From Afipia sp. Root123D2 (GTDB lineage Bacteria; Pseudomonadota; Alphaproteobacteria; Rhizobiales; Xanthobacteraceae): 64,000 nucleotides of DNA. Location: positions 559,476 to 623,475 of the forward strand of contig NZ_LMDP01000001.1 of the NCBI RefSeq assembly GCF_001425835.1, read 5' to 3'. The first letter of the stretch is position 1, and every line of letters begins with the position of its first letter. The notes beneath the pieces are model-generated. The model was not told where the DNA came from, searched no databases, and worked only from the letters and a program-made list of their open reading frames with translations. Of the stretch, positions 52,857 to 62,614 are shown piece after piece. A program made the translations under genes and the position numbers.

Positions 52857-53720
52857 ATGGAAACGCGGGCGAATTACCTGCTGATCGGCTCGTTCACCCT
52901 TGCGGTGATCGCCGCAGCGTTTGGCTTCGTGTTCTGGTTTCAGAACCTCGGCGCCGTCGCTCAGCGCACTCCGATCCGGATTATTTTTGAAGGCGCAGCG
53001 TCCGGATTGCGAACCGGCGGCAACGTCAATTTCAACGGCATCAAGATCGGCGAAGTCACCTCGGTGAAGCTCGACGATCCCAAGCGGGTGGTCGTGCTGG
53101 CGACCGTCGACAAAAGCGCCCCGATCCGCAAGGACACCTTGGTCGGATTGGAGTTTGCGGGCCTGACCGGCGTGTCATCGGTTTCACTCAAGGGCGGCTC
53201 GCTCGAAGCGCCCGGCGTGCCGGCAGCCGAGGATGGCGTTCCGACCCTTACTGCTGACCCCAATGCGATTCAGGACATCGGCGAGGCCGTGCGCGCCACG
53301 CTTCAAAACGTCAACCGGCTGGTCAACGACAATCAGGAAGCCCTGCACAACAGCATCAGCAATCTCCAGTCGTTCTCCAAGAGTCTGGCTGACAACTCCG
53401 GCCGCATCGACAACATCATGGTTGGTGTCGAGTCACTGATGGGCGGCAAGGACGGCGGGGAGGGCGAATTGCAGAAGGCGGCGAAGTCGTTCCGCGAACT
53501 GGCTGAGAACCTCGACAAGCGGACGGCGCTCCTGCTTTCAGATGGCCGGGTGCTGATTGGCGATAGCCGCAAGACTCTCGCGGACATCAGCCGCGCCGTG
53601 AACAATTTCGACCGCAACCCGACCCGGGTGCTGTTCGGCGCGAGCAACACCGATGCACGGCCAGTACTGCCACAGCAGCAGAATCCGAACGATGCGCGGG
53701 CGAGAACTCCGCGTCGCTAA
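52857..53720 (+). CDS. mlaD: MlaD/MCE-family substrate-binding protein
   Basis: A 287-residue protein with one N-terminal membrane anchor (LIGSFTLAVIAAAFGFVFWF) and an MCE domain (IIFEGAASGLRTGGNVNFNGIKIGEV, split by limit) followed by a helical tail (about 135-260) that could form the MCE hexamer tunnel extension. It carries phospholipids in the periplasm for MlaEF. MlaA and MlaC genes are not adjacent. Confidence 0.9.
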   Translation: METRANYLLIGSFTLAVIAAAFGFVFWFQNLGAVAQRTPIRIIFEGAASGLRTGGNVNFNGIKIGEVTSVKLDDPKRVVVLATVDKSAPIRKDTLVGLEFAGLTGVSSVSLKGGSLEAPGVPAAEDGVPTLTADPNAIQDIGEAVRATLQNVNRLVNDNQEALHNSISNLQSFSKSLADNSGRIDNIMVGVESLMGGKDGGEGELQKAAKSFRELAENLDKRTALLLSDGRVLIGDSRKTLADISRAVNNFDRNPTRVLFGASNTDARPVLPQQQNPNDARARTPRR

Positions 53721-53782
53721 GGTGAGGGCGTGCCTGGCATCGGCGGACGTCGATGTATTGCCGGCGCGTTTCAGGTGACTGT

Positions 53783-54739
53783 TTGAAAAGCTTGCGGCTG
53801 ATCGCTGACATCGGCGGAACGAACGCTCGCTTCGCCATCGCACAGAACGGGCAATACAGCCATCTCGTGCATGTCGCTGTCAGCAAATACGCGTCGTTGC
53901 ACGATGCGTTGACCGACTATCTCGACAAACTGCCGTCCGACCGGCGGCCCTCGCAGGCGGCTATCGATGTCGCGGGCCCTGTGATCGGTGATCGCATCAC
54001 GCTGACCAACCTGGGCTGGTCGTTCTCCGTATCCGAGTTGAAAGACAAACTGGGCTTGCGCTCGCTGCGCGTGTTTAACGATTTTGCAGCGACCGCGATG
54101 GCCGTGCCTTATCTGCCGGCCGCCGATCGTTTTCTTGTCGGGCCGTCTTGCCCCGAGGCGCGGGGACCGATCGGTGTCATCGGCCCGGGGACGGGCCTTG
54201 GCGTCGGATCCCTGGTGCCGGATGGCGGAAGATGGGTCCATGTGCCGGGCGAAGGAGGTCACGTCACTCTCCCGACCTCGACCAAGGCTGAAGACGAGAT
54301 ACAGGCTTTCCTGCGAACGCGCTGGGATCACGTGTCCGCCGAGCGCGTGCTTTCGGGATCGGGGCTGGTCAATCTTTATGAAGCGATATGCGCGATCGAA
54401 AATATCGATCCGCTGCCGCTGACGCCGGCCGATGTGACCGATCGGGCGATCCGCAAGACCGACACGGCCTGCGTGAAAGCGTTCGCGCATTTCTGCGAGA
54501 TATTGGGGACGGTCGCTGGCGATCTTGCGCTCACCATTGGCGCGACCGGCGGCGTCTACGTCGCGGGCGGCATTCTATTGCGATTCAAGGAAGCGTTCGC
54601 GTCGTCCGGTTTCCGCGAACGGTTCGAAAGCAAGGGCCGGTTCCGGGAACTGATGCAGCGGATTCCGACGCATCTGATCCTGGAAGAATCTCCGGCACTG
54701 CTCGGCTTGGCGAATATCCCGGCCGACCCTGCGACCTGA
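53783..54739 (+). CDS. glk: Glucokinase
   Basis: A 318-residue sugar kinase starting at TTG 53783 with AGGTGA at 53773 (ATG 53753 in frame is possible but would add 10 odd residues). It has the phosphate-binding LIADIGGTNARFA, DVAGPVIGDRITLTNLGWSF (substrate region), FNDFAATA and GTGLGVGSLVP, all typical of the bacterial Glk family. It phosphorylates glucose with ATP. Ends at a strong terminator. Confidence 0.93.
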   Translation: MKSLRLIADIGGTNARFAIAQNGQYSHLVHVAVSKYASLHDALTDYLDKLPSDRRPSQAAIDVAGPVIGDRITLTNLGWSFSVSELKDKLGLRSLRVFNDFAATAMAVPYLPAADRFLVGPSCPEARGPIGVIGPGTGLGVGSLVPDGGRWVHVPGEGGHVTLPTSTKAEDEIQAFLRTRWDHVSAERVLSGSGLVNLYEAICAIENIDPLPLTPADVTDRAIRKTDTACVKAFAHFCEILGTVAGDLALTIGATGGVYVAGGILLRFKEAFASSGFRERFESKGRFRELMQRIPTHLILEESPALLGLANIPADPAT

Positions 54740-54749
54740 TTCACCGTAT

Positions 54750-54781
54750 AAAAAAGCGGAGGCTTGCGCCTCCGCTTTTTT
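54750..54781. terminator. Bidirectional rho-independent terminator
   Basis: AAAAAAGCGGAGGC (54750-54763) pairs perfectly with GCCTCCGCTTTTTT (54768-54781) around TTGC: a 14-bp stem with a T-run in both directions. It separates the convergent glk and giant coiled-coil genes. Confidence 0.93.
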
Positions 54782-54802
54782 GAAATGGCGTTGCGTGCTG
54801 CC

Positions 54803-57800
54803 TCAGCCGAGGCGGCCGGCCGCATGCGCGAGCAGGGTGTAGACCAGGCCGGTTTCCGAAACGAGATGGTTTCGCAACGCCGCCGGTCCGCGCTCGTCGC
54901 GCGACACCTCGTCGAGCAGGCGCTCGAACTCGTTGATGTAGCGGTCGACCGTCTGCTTGAAAGCCCGATCGGCCCGATACTTCCGCGCAACCTCGTCGAA
55001 CGCCTTCTGTCCGGCAGGCGTATAGAGACGCTTGCTGAAAGCCTTGCGTTCGCCGCGCTGATAGCGATCCCACATCTCGGCCGCCATCTCCCTGTCGACC
55101 AGACGGCTGATGTCGAGCGAGAGAGCCTCGAGCGGGTTGGCGCTCGGACGGCTCTGCGGTGCGCGCCCACGCGGCGCGGTATCGTTGTCGGCGCGGGTCA
55201 GCAGATCGGAAAGCCAGCCGTCGCGGCTCTGATCGGCTGCTGCGGCGGGGCTGACCGGAGGCGCCTCGGTTCGGCGAGGGCCGGCAGTCATGCCGAGATC
55301 GGGCGGTGGCAGGTTTGACGCGCTGGTGGTGTCACGTCGCGGCGCGGCAGGACGGGGAGCTTCGGCCCGGCCACCGGCGGCGGCCAATACCGGCTCCTCT
55401 TCGCGATGATTGACTCGCGTCGATCCCGCGACGTCCAGACCACGACCATGGCGCGCGACGATCCGGTTGAGTTCGGCCAGAGCCTCGATCTGATCGACGA
55501 TGACCTTGCGCATCTGCGCGGTGCTCTCGGCTGCTTCCTGCGGCATATCGAACACGCCACGCCGAAGCTCGGCGCGTGTCGCATCGAGCTCGCTGTGAAG
55601 CTCCGACGCCATCTGCTTCATGCCATGAACGATGGAGCTGAACTTGTCAGCCGCCTGCTGGAACATCGATCCGGCGTCCTGCGTGCCCTGTTCGTAGATT
55701 TCGGACAATACCTCCATCGTCTGACGGCGTTCCTCTTCGACCGCCAGCCTGACGGCCTCGAACTGTCGGCCGACCGCGGTCGAGCTTGCACCGGCGCTCT
55801 CCGCCACCACGCGTGCGATGTCTCGAGCGCGGTTTTCAGCGGCGACCAGGGACTCGTCGAGCAGGGTGGTGAAGCGCTGCAGACGCTCGTCGAGGTCGAG
55901 GGTGCGAATGTCGATCGTTGTCACGAGCGACTCCAGCATGGTGTTGCGGTCCGCAACTGATGCACTGGTGCGTTCGTTGCTCTCATCGACCAGCTTGGCA
56001 GCCTCAGCCAGCATCTGCCCATGGCTTTCAAATTTGCTGGACAGTGCGCTCAGGCCCTCAAGGGCACCTGAGGTCGACCTGTTGAAGATGGCAAGCTGTT
56101 CCTCGAGTGCATTGGTGGAGGCGCCATTGCGCGTCGTGACGTCGTTCAGCGTCGAAACGAAGTCAGCCACGCGGGTCACCAGCGCTCGCTCAAGCGAGTT
56201 CAGGTTCTCGTGTGCCCCGGTCAGCACTTCCTGCAGCAGGATGTTGCCTTCGCGCAGGCGCTCGAACAGGGCGACTGTATCGGTCCGCAGGATTTTGCTG
56301 GTCTCCTGCATTTCCGTGACCGCCGAAGTCGCGACCTGTCGCGACTGGTCGATCGCTGCGCGCGAGGTTTGCTCGATATCCTTCAGGGCCTTGTTGACGG
56401 CGCCGGTCGCGATCTCGCTCGCGGTGTTGATCTGACGGGCCAGATCGGCGCTGTTGTTCATCATGGCGAGTGTGAAGGCGCCGCCACGGCCCTCGATCGA
56501 GGTCAGCGCCACTTCGGTGGCGTTGCCGATCACCGCCGCAAGCTCTTCGCTCTTGGTGCCGAGCGCGTGAACGAGCTGGTCGCCCTTACCGGTGATGACT
56601 TCAATCAGTGGTGCGCGGCGATCGTCGAGTGCGCGGGCGATCCGGTCGCTCTGCTCCTGTAGTCCGTTGGTCAGCTCCGCGACCTTGTTCGCGACATGCG
56701 CGCCAAGGTTTTCGGTCGAAGCCGCGATCGTACGCTCGATTTCCGCGGACGACGCCTTCACATGCGTGCTGGCATTGTTGGCGGCGAGAATGAGCGTGCT
56801 TTCGGCTTCGCGCGCACCGATCTGCATCGTACGCTCGATCTCGGCGGACGATGTCCTGATCTGCGCGCTCGCGGCGTTGGCTGCGGCGACGAGGGCGCTT
56901 TCGGCCTCGGCGGCGCCGGTCTGAAGGGCTCGCTCGATCTCGGCCGACGACAGCTTGATCTGGGCGCTGGCGTTGTTGGACGCCTGAACGAGGAGAGTCT
57001 CCGCCGCGCTGGTGCCCATCTGGAGGGCCCGCTCGATTTCACCGGAGATCGACTTGTACTGGCTGCTGGCACCGCTGGATGCCTGGACGAGTATGTTCTC
57101 GACCTCAGCGACGCTAATCTGGACCATCCGCTCGATTTCGGCGGACGATGACTTGATCTGCATGCTTGCGCTGCTGGATGCCTGAATGAGGGCGGTCTCG
57201 GCCTCGCGGGCGGTGGTCTGAACCGTGCGCTCGATTTCTTCCGAAGCGGCCTTGATCTGTGCGGTCGCGTTGGCGGAGGAGAGGGTGAGAAGATTTTCGG
57301 CCTCGCGGGCACTGGTCTGGACCGTGCGCTCGATTTCCTCCGAAGCAGCCTTAATCTGCGTGGTGGCATTGGAGGAGGAGAGGGAGAGAAGATTCTCGGC
57401 TTCCCGGGCGCTGGCTTCGACCGAGCGTTCGATGTCCGACGATGCCGCCTGCAACTGCGAGGTGACTTCTCCCGACAGCGTCAGCAGCGATTGCTGTGCA
57501 ACGCGTGCGCTCGACTGAATGGCTTCGCTGGTTCCCGCGATGAGGGTAGTGAGTGTCCGCTCCGAATCGTCGACGCGGGACTTGATACCCTGCGTGAGTT
57601 CTTCGGCGCGGGTGAGCAGAACGTCGCTCGCCCTCTGGCCGCTCGCTTCGACGCGGCTGGCGGCGGCATCGACGCGGATGTCGAGCAGGTTCTCGAAACG
57701 TCCGACGCGGGCCTCGATATCGGAGGCGACCGAGCTGGCATGGTTTTCGATGCCCTGCTGAATCTGGGTGAAGCGATTCGAGATCGTCTCGTTGAGATCG

Positions 57801-59698
57801 TTGCTGCGGCTCTCGATGGTCTGCGTCACCGAGGTCGCGCGACCGTCGAACGATTCCTCGAGCGCCTTGAGCTTGCCGTCCACGGTTTCGTCGAACTGCT
57901 TGATCTTCGAGTCTAGCGACACGTCGAGGCTGGTCACGCGGGATTCGATGGCCGACTGGAAGCCGGTGAGGGTGCTGTCGAGGACAGACTGGATCTGGCC
58001 GCTATGGGCATTGATCCGACCGTCGAACGTGTCGACGTAGTTCTTCAGGTTGTCGCCGATGCTCTGGGTGTGCTGGCCCATACGGTCGACGATTTCGCCG
58101 CCGAAGGTCTTCACGGTGCGATCGAACTCGGCAACATGACGGGTGATCAGCGCGCCCAGCGTGCCGCTGTCCCGCGCGAATTTCTCCGCCAGTTCCGAGC
58201 CGCGGTCGCGTATCAGGCCTTCGAACGAGCCGATCTGCTCGCTCAGCGCATCGTGCGATGTTTCTGTCTGGCTGACGACCTTCGCAACCAGTGCATTCAC
58301 CGTCACGTCAAGGGATTCGCTGACCTTGTCGCCGCTGGTCAGGATGCGCTCGGCAAGCCGGTCGCCGATTTCATCGATCTTGCTGACGACTTCGCCGCCG
58401 CGGATATCGAGTTCGTCGATCAGGGAGTCGGTGGAGGTTTTCAGCGAATCGTAGACCTTCTCGGTTTTCTCCGAGACGCCACCGACGATCTCGTCGGCGC
58501 GTGCGGCAATACCGTCCACGATCGTGGTCGATTTCAGTTCGAAAGCGCTGGTGATGTGGTCGATCTTGTCATTGAGGATCTCGTGAACGCGATCCGCCAG
58601 ATCGGCGAATTCCTCGTGAACGTGGCCGGTCTTGAAGTTCAGGCTGGCGGTCAGTTGCTCGCTTGCTTCCATGACGGCTTGCGCGGTCTGGCTGCTGGCT
58701 TCCTCGAGGCGATCGAGGAGGTCGCCGCCGCGCTCGCCAAGCGCGATGATCATGTTGTCGCCGGCCGCGCCGAGCGCGCCGGTGATGTGTTCGCTGCGGC
58801 TTTCGAGAGTCTGGGTGATATTGAGCGCGACTTCGTCGACACGCGCGGCAATCGCGTCGCTGATGAGCGCGATGTCCTGGCGCAGGTCGATCTGGACGCC
58901 TGCGATGGCGTTGCGGACCTGTTCCGCCTGGCCGACGAGATTGTCGCGCTGGACCGAGATATCCTGCAGCAGGGCGCGCATGCGCACTTCGTTGTCGCTG
59001 TAGGCGCGCTCGAGCGCGGACACTTCATTGGTCACGAGGGCTTCGAGTTCGCCGGCGCGGGCGATCGCGCGTTCGACGCCGTCGCCCATCGCGGAAACCT
59101 CGCGACGGATCGCCTGTCCGACAGTGACGATAGCGCCGCTGGCGACGTTCTCCGGCTCGGAAAAGCGAATCGCCATTTGCGCCATGGATTGCGCGATCAG
59201 GCTCAATTCCTGGCTGCGCCAGGCGACCCCGGCAAGGAAGTAGAACAGCAGCAGCGGGGCGACGAAAGCGCAGGCGAGGCCGGCAAGCGCAAGCAGGCCA
59301 CTGCTGCCTGGCTGGGCGGTGATCGCTTCGAGGGTCGGCAGGAAGGCAAATGTCAGCAGGCCGGCTGCGGCGAGCCACAAAACCGAGAATACGGTGGCGA
59401 AGGTATAGGCGCTGCGGCGCGGGCGGCCCTTCTGGATGATCTGGAGAATGGCGCCAATGGTTTCGCGGTCGTCGTTGGCGGCGGGGCGCGCCATGCGAGG
59501 CTGATCGAAATCGTTGCCAGCGGAGCGCAGTTCGGCGGCGTGCGTGTCAAAGGACCCCAGCGATGACTCGTGAACGGTATCGCGCCCTGAACCGTCCGGA
59601 CGAATGTGATCGGCCGGTGCATCGGAGATGTTGAGGGCTTCCTGAATAGCCGAAAGTGCGACTTCGGTTGGGTCTTTGACCTTCGGATTTTTTGCCAT
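54803..59698 (-). CDS. Giant membrane-anchored coiled-coil protein (candidate growth-pole ring/RgsE-type protein)
   Basis: A 1,631-residue protein. An N-terminal cytoplasmic region (about 1-95, with GAILQIIQKGRPRR) precedes two membrane helices (about 98-120 and 134-157), then about 1,200 residues of helix with heptad-like repeats and few Pro or Cys, a disordered Pro/Ala-rich linker (about 1430-1520) and a C-terminal helical domain (ISRLVDREMAAEMWDRYQRG onward). Residues 755-985 are seven tandem 33-residue repeats. Length, two N-terminal helices and apolipoprotein-like repeats resemble the GPR/RgsE polar-growth proteins of Agrobacterium and Sinorhizobium, which have such architecture; identity is inferred, not proven. 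Confidence 0.8.
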   Translation of the reverse strand: MAKNPKVKDPTEVALSAIQEALNISDAPADHIRPDGSGRDTVHESSLGSFDTHAAELRSAGNDFDQPRMARPAANDDRETIGAILQIIQKGRPRRSAYTFATVFSVLWLAAAGLLTFAFLPTLEAITAQPGSSGLLALAGLACAFVAPLLLFYFLAGVAWRSQELSLIAQSMAQMAIRFSEPENVASGAIVTVGQAIRREVSAMGDGVERAIARAGELEALVTNEVSALERAYSDNEVRMRALLQDISVQRDNLVGQAEQVRNAIAGVQIDLRQDIALISDAIAARVDEVALNITQTLESRSEHITGALGAAGDNMIIALGERGGDLLDRLEEASSQTAQAVMEASEQLTASLNFKTGHVHEEFADLADRVHEILNDKIDHITSAFELKSTTIVDGIAARADEIVGGVSEKTEKVYDSLKTSTDSLIDELDIRGGEVVSKIDEIGDRLAERILTSGDKVSESLDVTVNALVAKVVSQTETSHDALSEQIGSFEGLIRDRGSELAEKFARDSGTLGALITRHVAEFDRTVKTFGGEIVDRMGQHTQSIGDNLKNYVDTFDGRINAHSGQIQSVLDSTLTGFQSAIESRVTSLDVSLDSKIKQFDETVDGKLKALEESFDGRATSVTQTIESRSNDLNETISNRFTQIQQGIENHASSVASDIEARVGRFENLLDIRVDAAASRVEASGQRASDVLLTRAEELTQGIKSRVDDSERTLTTLIAGTSEAIQSSARVAQQSLLTLSGEVTSQLQAASSDIERSVEASAREAENLLSLSSSNATTQIKAASEEIERTVQTSAREAENLLTLSSANATAQIKAASEEIERTVQTTAREAETALIQASSSASMQIKSSSAEIERMVQISVAEVENILVQASSGASSQYKSISGEIERALQMGTSAAETLLVQASNNASAQIKLSSAEIERALQTGAAEAESALVAAANAASAQIRTSSAEIERTMQIGAREAESTLILAANNASTHVKASSAEIERTIAASTENLGAHVANKVAELTNGLQEQSDRIARALDDRRAPLIEVITGKGDQLVHALGTKSEELAAVIGNATEVALTSIEGRGGAFTLAMMNNSADLARQINTASEIATGAVNKALKDIEQTSRAAIDQSRQVATSAVTEMQETSKILRTDTVALFERLREGNILLQEVLTGAHENLNSLERALVTRVADFVSTLNDVTTRNGASTNALEEQLAIFNRSTSGALEGLSALSSKFESHGQMLAEAAKLVDESNERTSASVADRNTMLESLVTTIDIRTLDLDERLQRFTTLLDESLVAAENRARDIARVVAESAGASSTAVGRQFEAVRLAVEEERRQTMEVLSEIYEQGTQDAGSMFQQAADKFSSIVHGMKQMASELHSELDATRAELRRGVFDMPQEAAESTAQMRKVIVDQIEALAELNRIVARHGRGLDVAGSTRVNHREEEPVLAAAGGRAEAPRPAAPRRDTTSASNLPPPDLGMTAGPRRTEAPPVSPAAAADQSRDGWLSDLLTRADNDTAPRGRAPQSRPSANPLEALSLDISRLVDREMAAEMWDRYQRGERKAFSKRLYTPAGQKAFDEVARKYRADRAFKQTVDRYINEFERLLDEVSRDERGPAALRNHLVSETGLVYTLLAHAAGRLG
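56744..57436 (-). repeat. Seven tandem 99-base (33-codon) repeats within the coiled-coil gene
   Basis: Each unit begins with (D/E)IERxVQ and ends with QIKxxSx; all seven are exactly 33 residues, and an eighth, decayed unit (EIERTIAAS...) follows. The exact length suggests selection for a regular supercoil period or recent expansion by slippage/unequal exchange. They are coding, not CRISPR. Confidence 0.92.
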
Positions 59699-60093
59699 TT
59701 TTCGTCTACGCCCTTGTTTTACTTATCCGGAAGGGTCCCGCAGCGGCTTGACGCCGCGCCGGTGTCCCGCTCCCGGACCTTCGACTGCCGCCAAAGTCCA
59801 AAGTGGAGCTCGTTGCTGCTTGGCTTGTCCCCTACTTCCGCAAACATCCTATTGGCTAGGCGGTTCGAATGAAATGGTTGCCGTTAAGAACATTTTAATC
59901 ATCGTTAACGATGGGCGGCTAACGCTTTCAAATTTCACAAAATTCTGCGCCGTTATGGGACTTCATGGCGCTGGCATGGCAAAATAGTGGCGTAATCGTG
60001 TCTTATTCAACAAGGTTTCGTTAACCACCGGTGTGCTTGGTTAGGCGACTTCGGCTGCCGGATCACCCGCGCGGCAAACGTGCTTGGCTTACT
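59699..60093. other. 395-base divergent intergenic region (A/T-rich, regulatory)
   Basis: No gene is seen between the divergent coiled-coil and Hpt genes. It contains the CtrA-like boxes described separately, plus TTAACC at 60021-60026, and is notably richer in A/T than its flanks, as expected for a regulatory region. Confidence 0.6.
59884..59908. promoter_or_regulatory. CtrA-like binding sites
   Basis: TTAA (59884) - N7 - TTAA (59895) matches the CtrA consensus TTAA-N7-TTAA exactly, and the second TTAA is followed after six bases by TTAAC (59905-59909), giving an overlapping near-match. They lie about 185 bases from the start of each flanking divergent gene. CtrA is the alphaproteobacterial cell-cycle regulator; binding is predicted from the sequence alone. 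Confidence 0.6.
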
Positions 60094-60471
60094 ATGCCAC
60101 CTCTTCTGGAACAGATCGCCTGGATGCCATCGCCGCCGCTGGTCCCCGATCAGACCTCGATCGATATCGTGCACCTGCGCAGGATGACGCTCGGTGAGAT
60201 TGAACTTGAGCGGGAGGTGCTGTCGCTGTTCGCGCAACAATCCCGCGATCTGCTCGGTCGCCTCGGTGCGATGCCCGACGACGCTGCTGCACTGGCTCAT
60301 ACGCTGAAGGGATCGGCGCGCGCGATCGGAGCGTTTGGCGTGGCCGATGCCGCGCAGGCCCTCGAGGCGGCGATGCGAGCCAGGAGCGGTATCGCAGGAG
60401 CCTTGCGGGAACTGGAAGCCGCTGCGGATGCGGCGCGGGCCGCGATCGACACGATCCTGAATCAGCCCTGA
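60094..60471 (+). CDS. Hpt-domain phosphotransfer protein
   Basis: A 125-residue helical protein with the phosphorylatable His motif AHTLKGSARAIGAFGVA (His about residue 69), followed by a helix ending LEAAMRARSG. It is a single-domain histidine phosphotransferase that would relay phosphate between a hybrid kinase and a response regulator not in this window. The ATG at 60094 is favoured; there is no strong ribosome site, and ATG 60124 is an alternative. Confidence 0.82.
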   Translation: MPPLLEQIAWMPSPPLVPDQTSIDIVHLRRMTLGEIELEREVLSLFAQQSRDLLGRLGAMPDDAAALAHTLKGSARAIGAFGVADAAQALEAAMRARSGIAGALRELEAAADAARAAIDTILNQP

Positions 60472-60534
60472 TCGCCGTGAATAGGTCCTCTTTTGCCGCC
60501 GAACGCTAGCGTGGCGGGGATTGACCCGTTATAG

Positions 60535-60894
<360 letters not shown>

Positions 60895-60929
60895 ACCCAA
60901 GCTTGACTGCAGGCCTGAGCGGGGACCGT

Positions 60930-61388
60930 TCAGACCTGCTCGTTTGTTTCGCGCAGCCGCCATGGCTGAAATTTCGCGATCAGTTCGTCCGGCAAAACCG
61001 TCGGCCTCCGGGTCTGCTTGTCGACGAGGACCGTCACCGCTTCGCACGAAGCTGCGCACTTTCTTTCGGAAAAGACCACTTGCCGATAGGCCACCGACGT
61101 GCGGCCGATCCGCGACACGCCGAGACCGAGTTCGACGGTCCCTGGCCAATTGACCTCGGCGTGAAAATCGATCGCGAGCCTCACCAGCATCCAGCTCTGC
61201 CCGTCCGGCATCAGGCCGTAGGCCGGATTCCGCATCAACGTGACGCGGCCGGTCTCGAAATAGGTGGAATAGACCACGTTATTGACGTGGTACTGGGGAT
61301 CGAGGTCCGCGAAACGGACATTGTCCGAAAGGCGGAAGGGATAATCTTCCAGTCGCAGCGGGGTTTCGAGACGAGTTGGCGCGTTCAC
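60930..61388 (-). CDS. Acyl-CoA thioesterase (4-hydroxybenzoyl-CoA thioesterase-like hot-dog protein)
   Basis: A 152-residue hot-dog-fold protein. The motif RFADLDPQYHVNNVVYSTYFE, in two stretches around the catalytic Asp (RFADLD), identifies the YbgC/4HBT family. GTG 61388 with GGAGAG five bases upstream is favoured over ATG 61409. Its acyl-CoA or acyl-ACP substrate is unknown. Confidence 0.85.
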   Translation of the reverse strand: MNAPTRLETPLRLEDYPFRLSDNVRFADLDPQYHVNNVVYSTYFETGRVTLMRNPAYGLMPDGQSWMLVRLAIDFHAEVNWPGTVELGLGVSRIGRTSVAYRQVVFSERKCAASCEAVTVLVDKQTRRPTVLPDELIAKFQPWRLRETNEQV

Positions 61389-61561
61389 TGAGGCTCTCCG
61401 GCAGACCATCGCCCATACAGGGAAATATCGGGGTCTTACAAGCTCTTATCAGGGATGGCAGAGCCGCAATTATCGCTTTCCCAGGGGGCTGTCCTTGGCT
61501 AGACAAACCTCTGAAACACGGCGTCCGGGCCGGTCCTCCCGCAATCGAAGCCAACAACTGA

Positions 61562-62602
<1,041 letters not shown>

Positions 62603-62614
62603 CGCCGGGTTTTG

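Noticed and set aside
56744-57436. Possible CRISPR-like or satellite array
   Set aside because: The 99-base periodicity is in frame, codes for 33-residue helical repeats and has no unique spacers.
58004-59566. 520-codon + strand open frame opposite the giant coiled-coil gene
   Set aside because: It is the mirror of a long gene with high third-position G/C; the protein has no recognisable pattern and the - strand frame has clear membrane helices and repeats.
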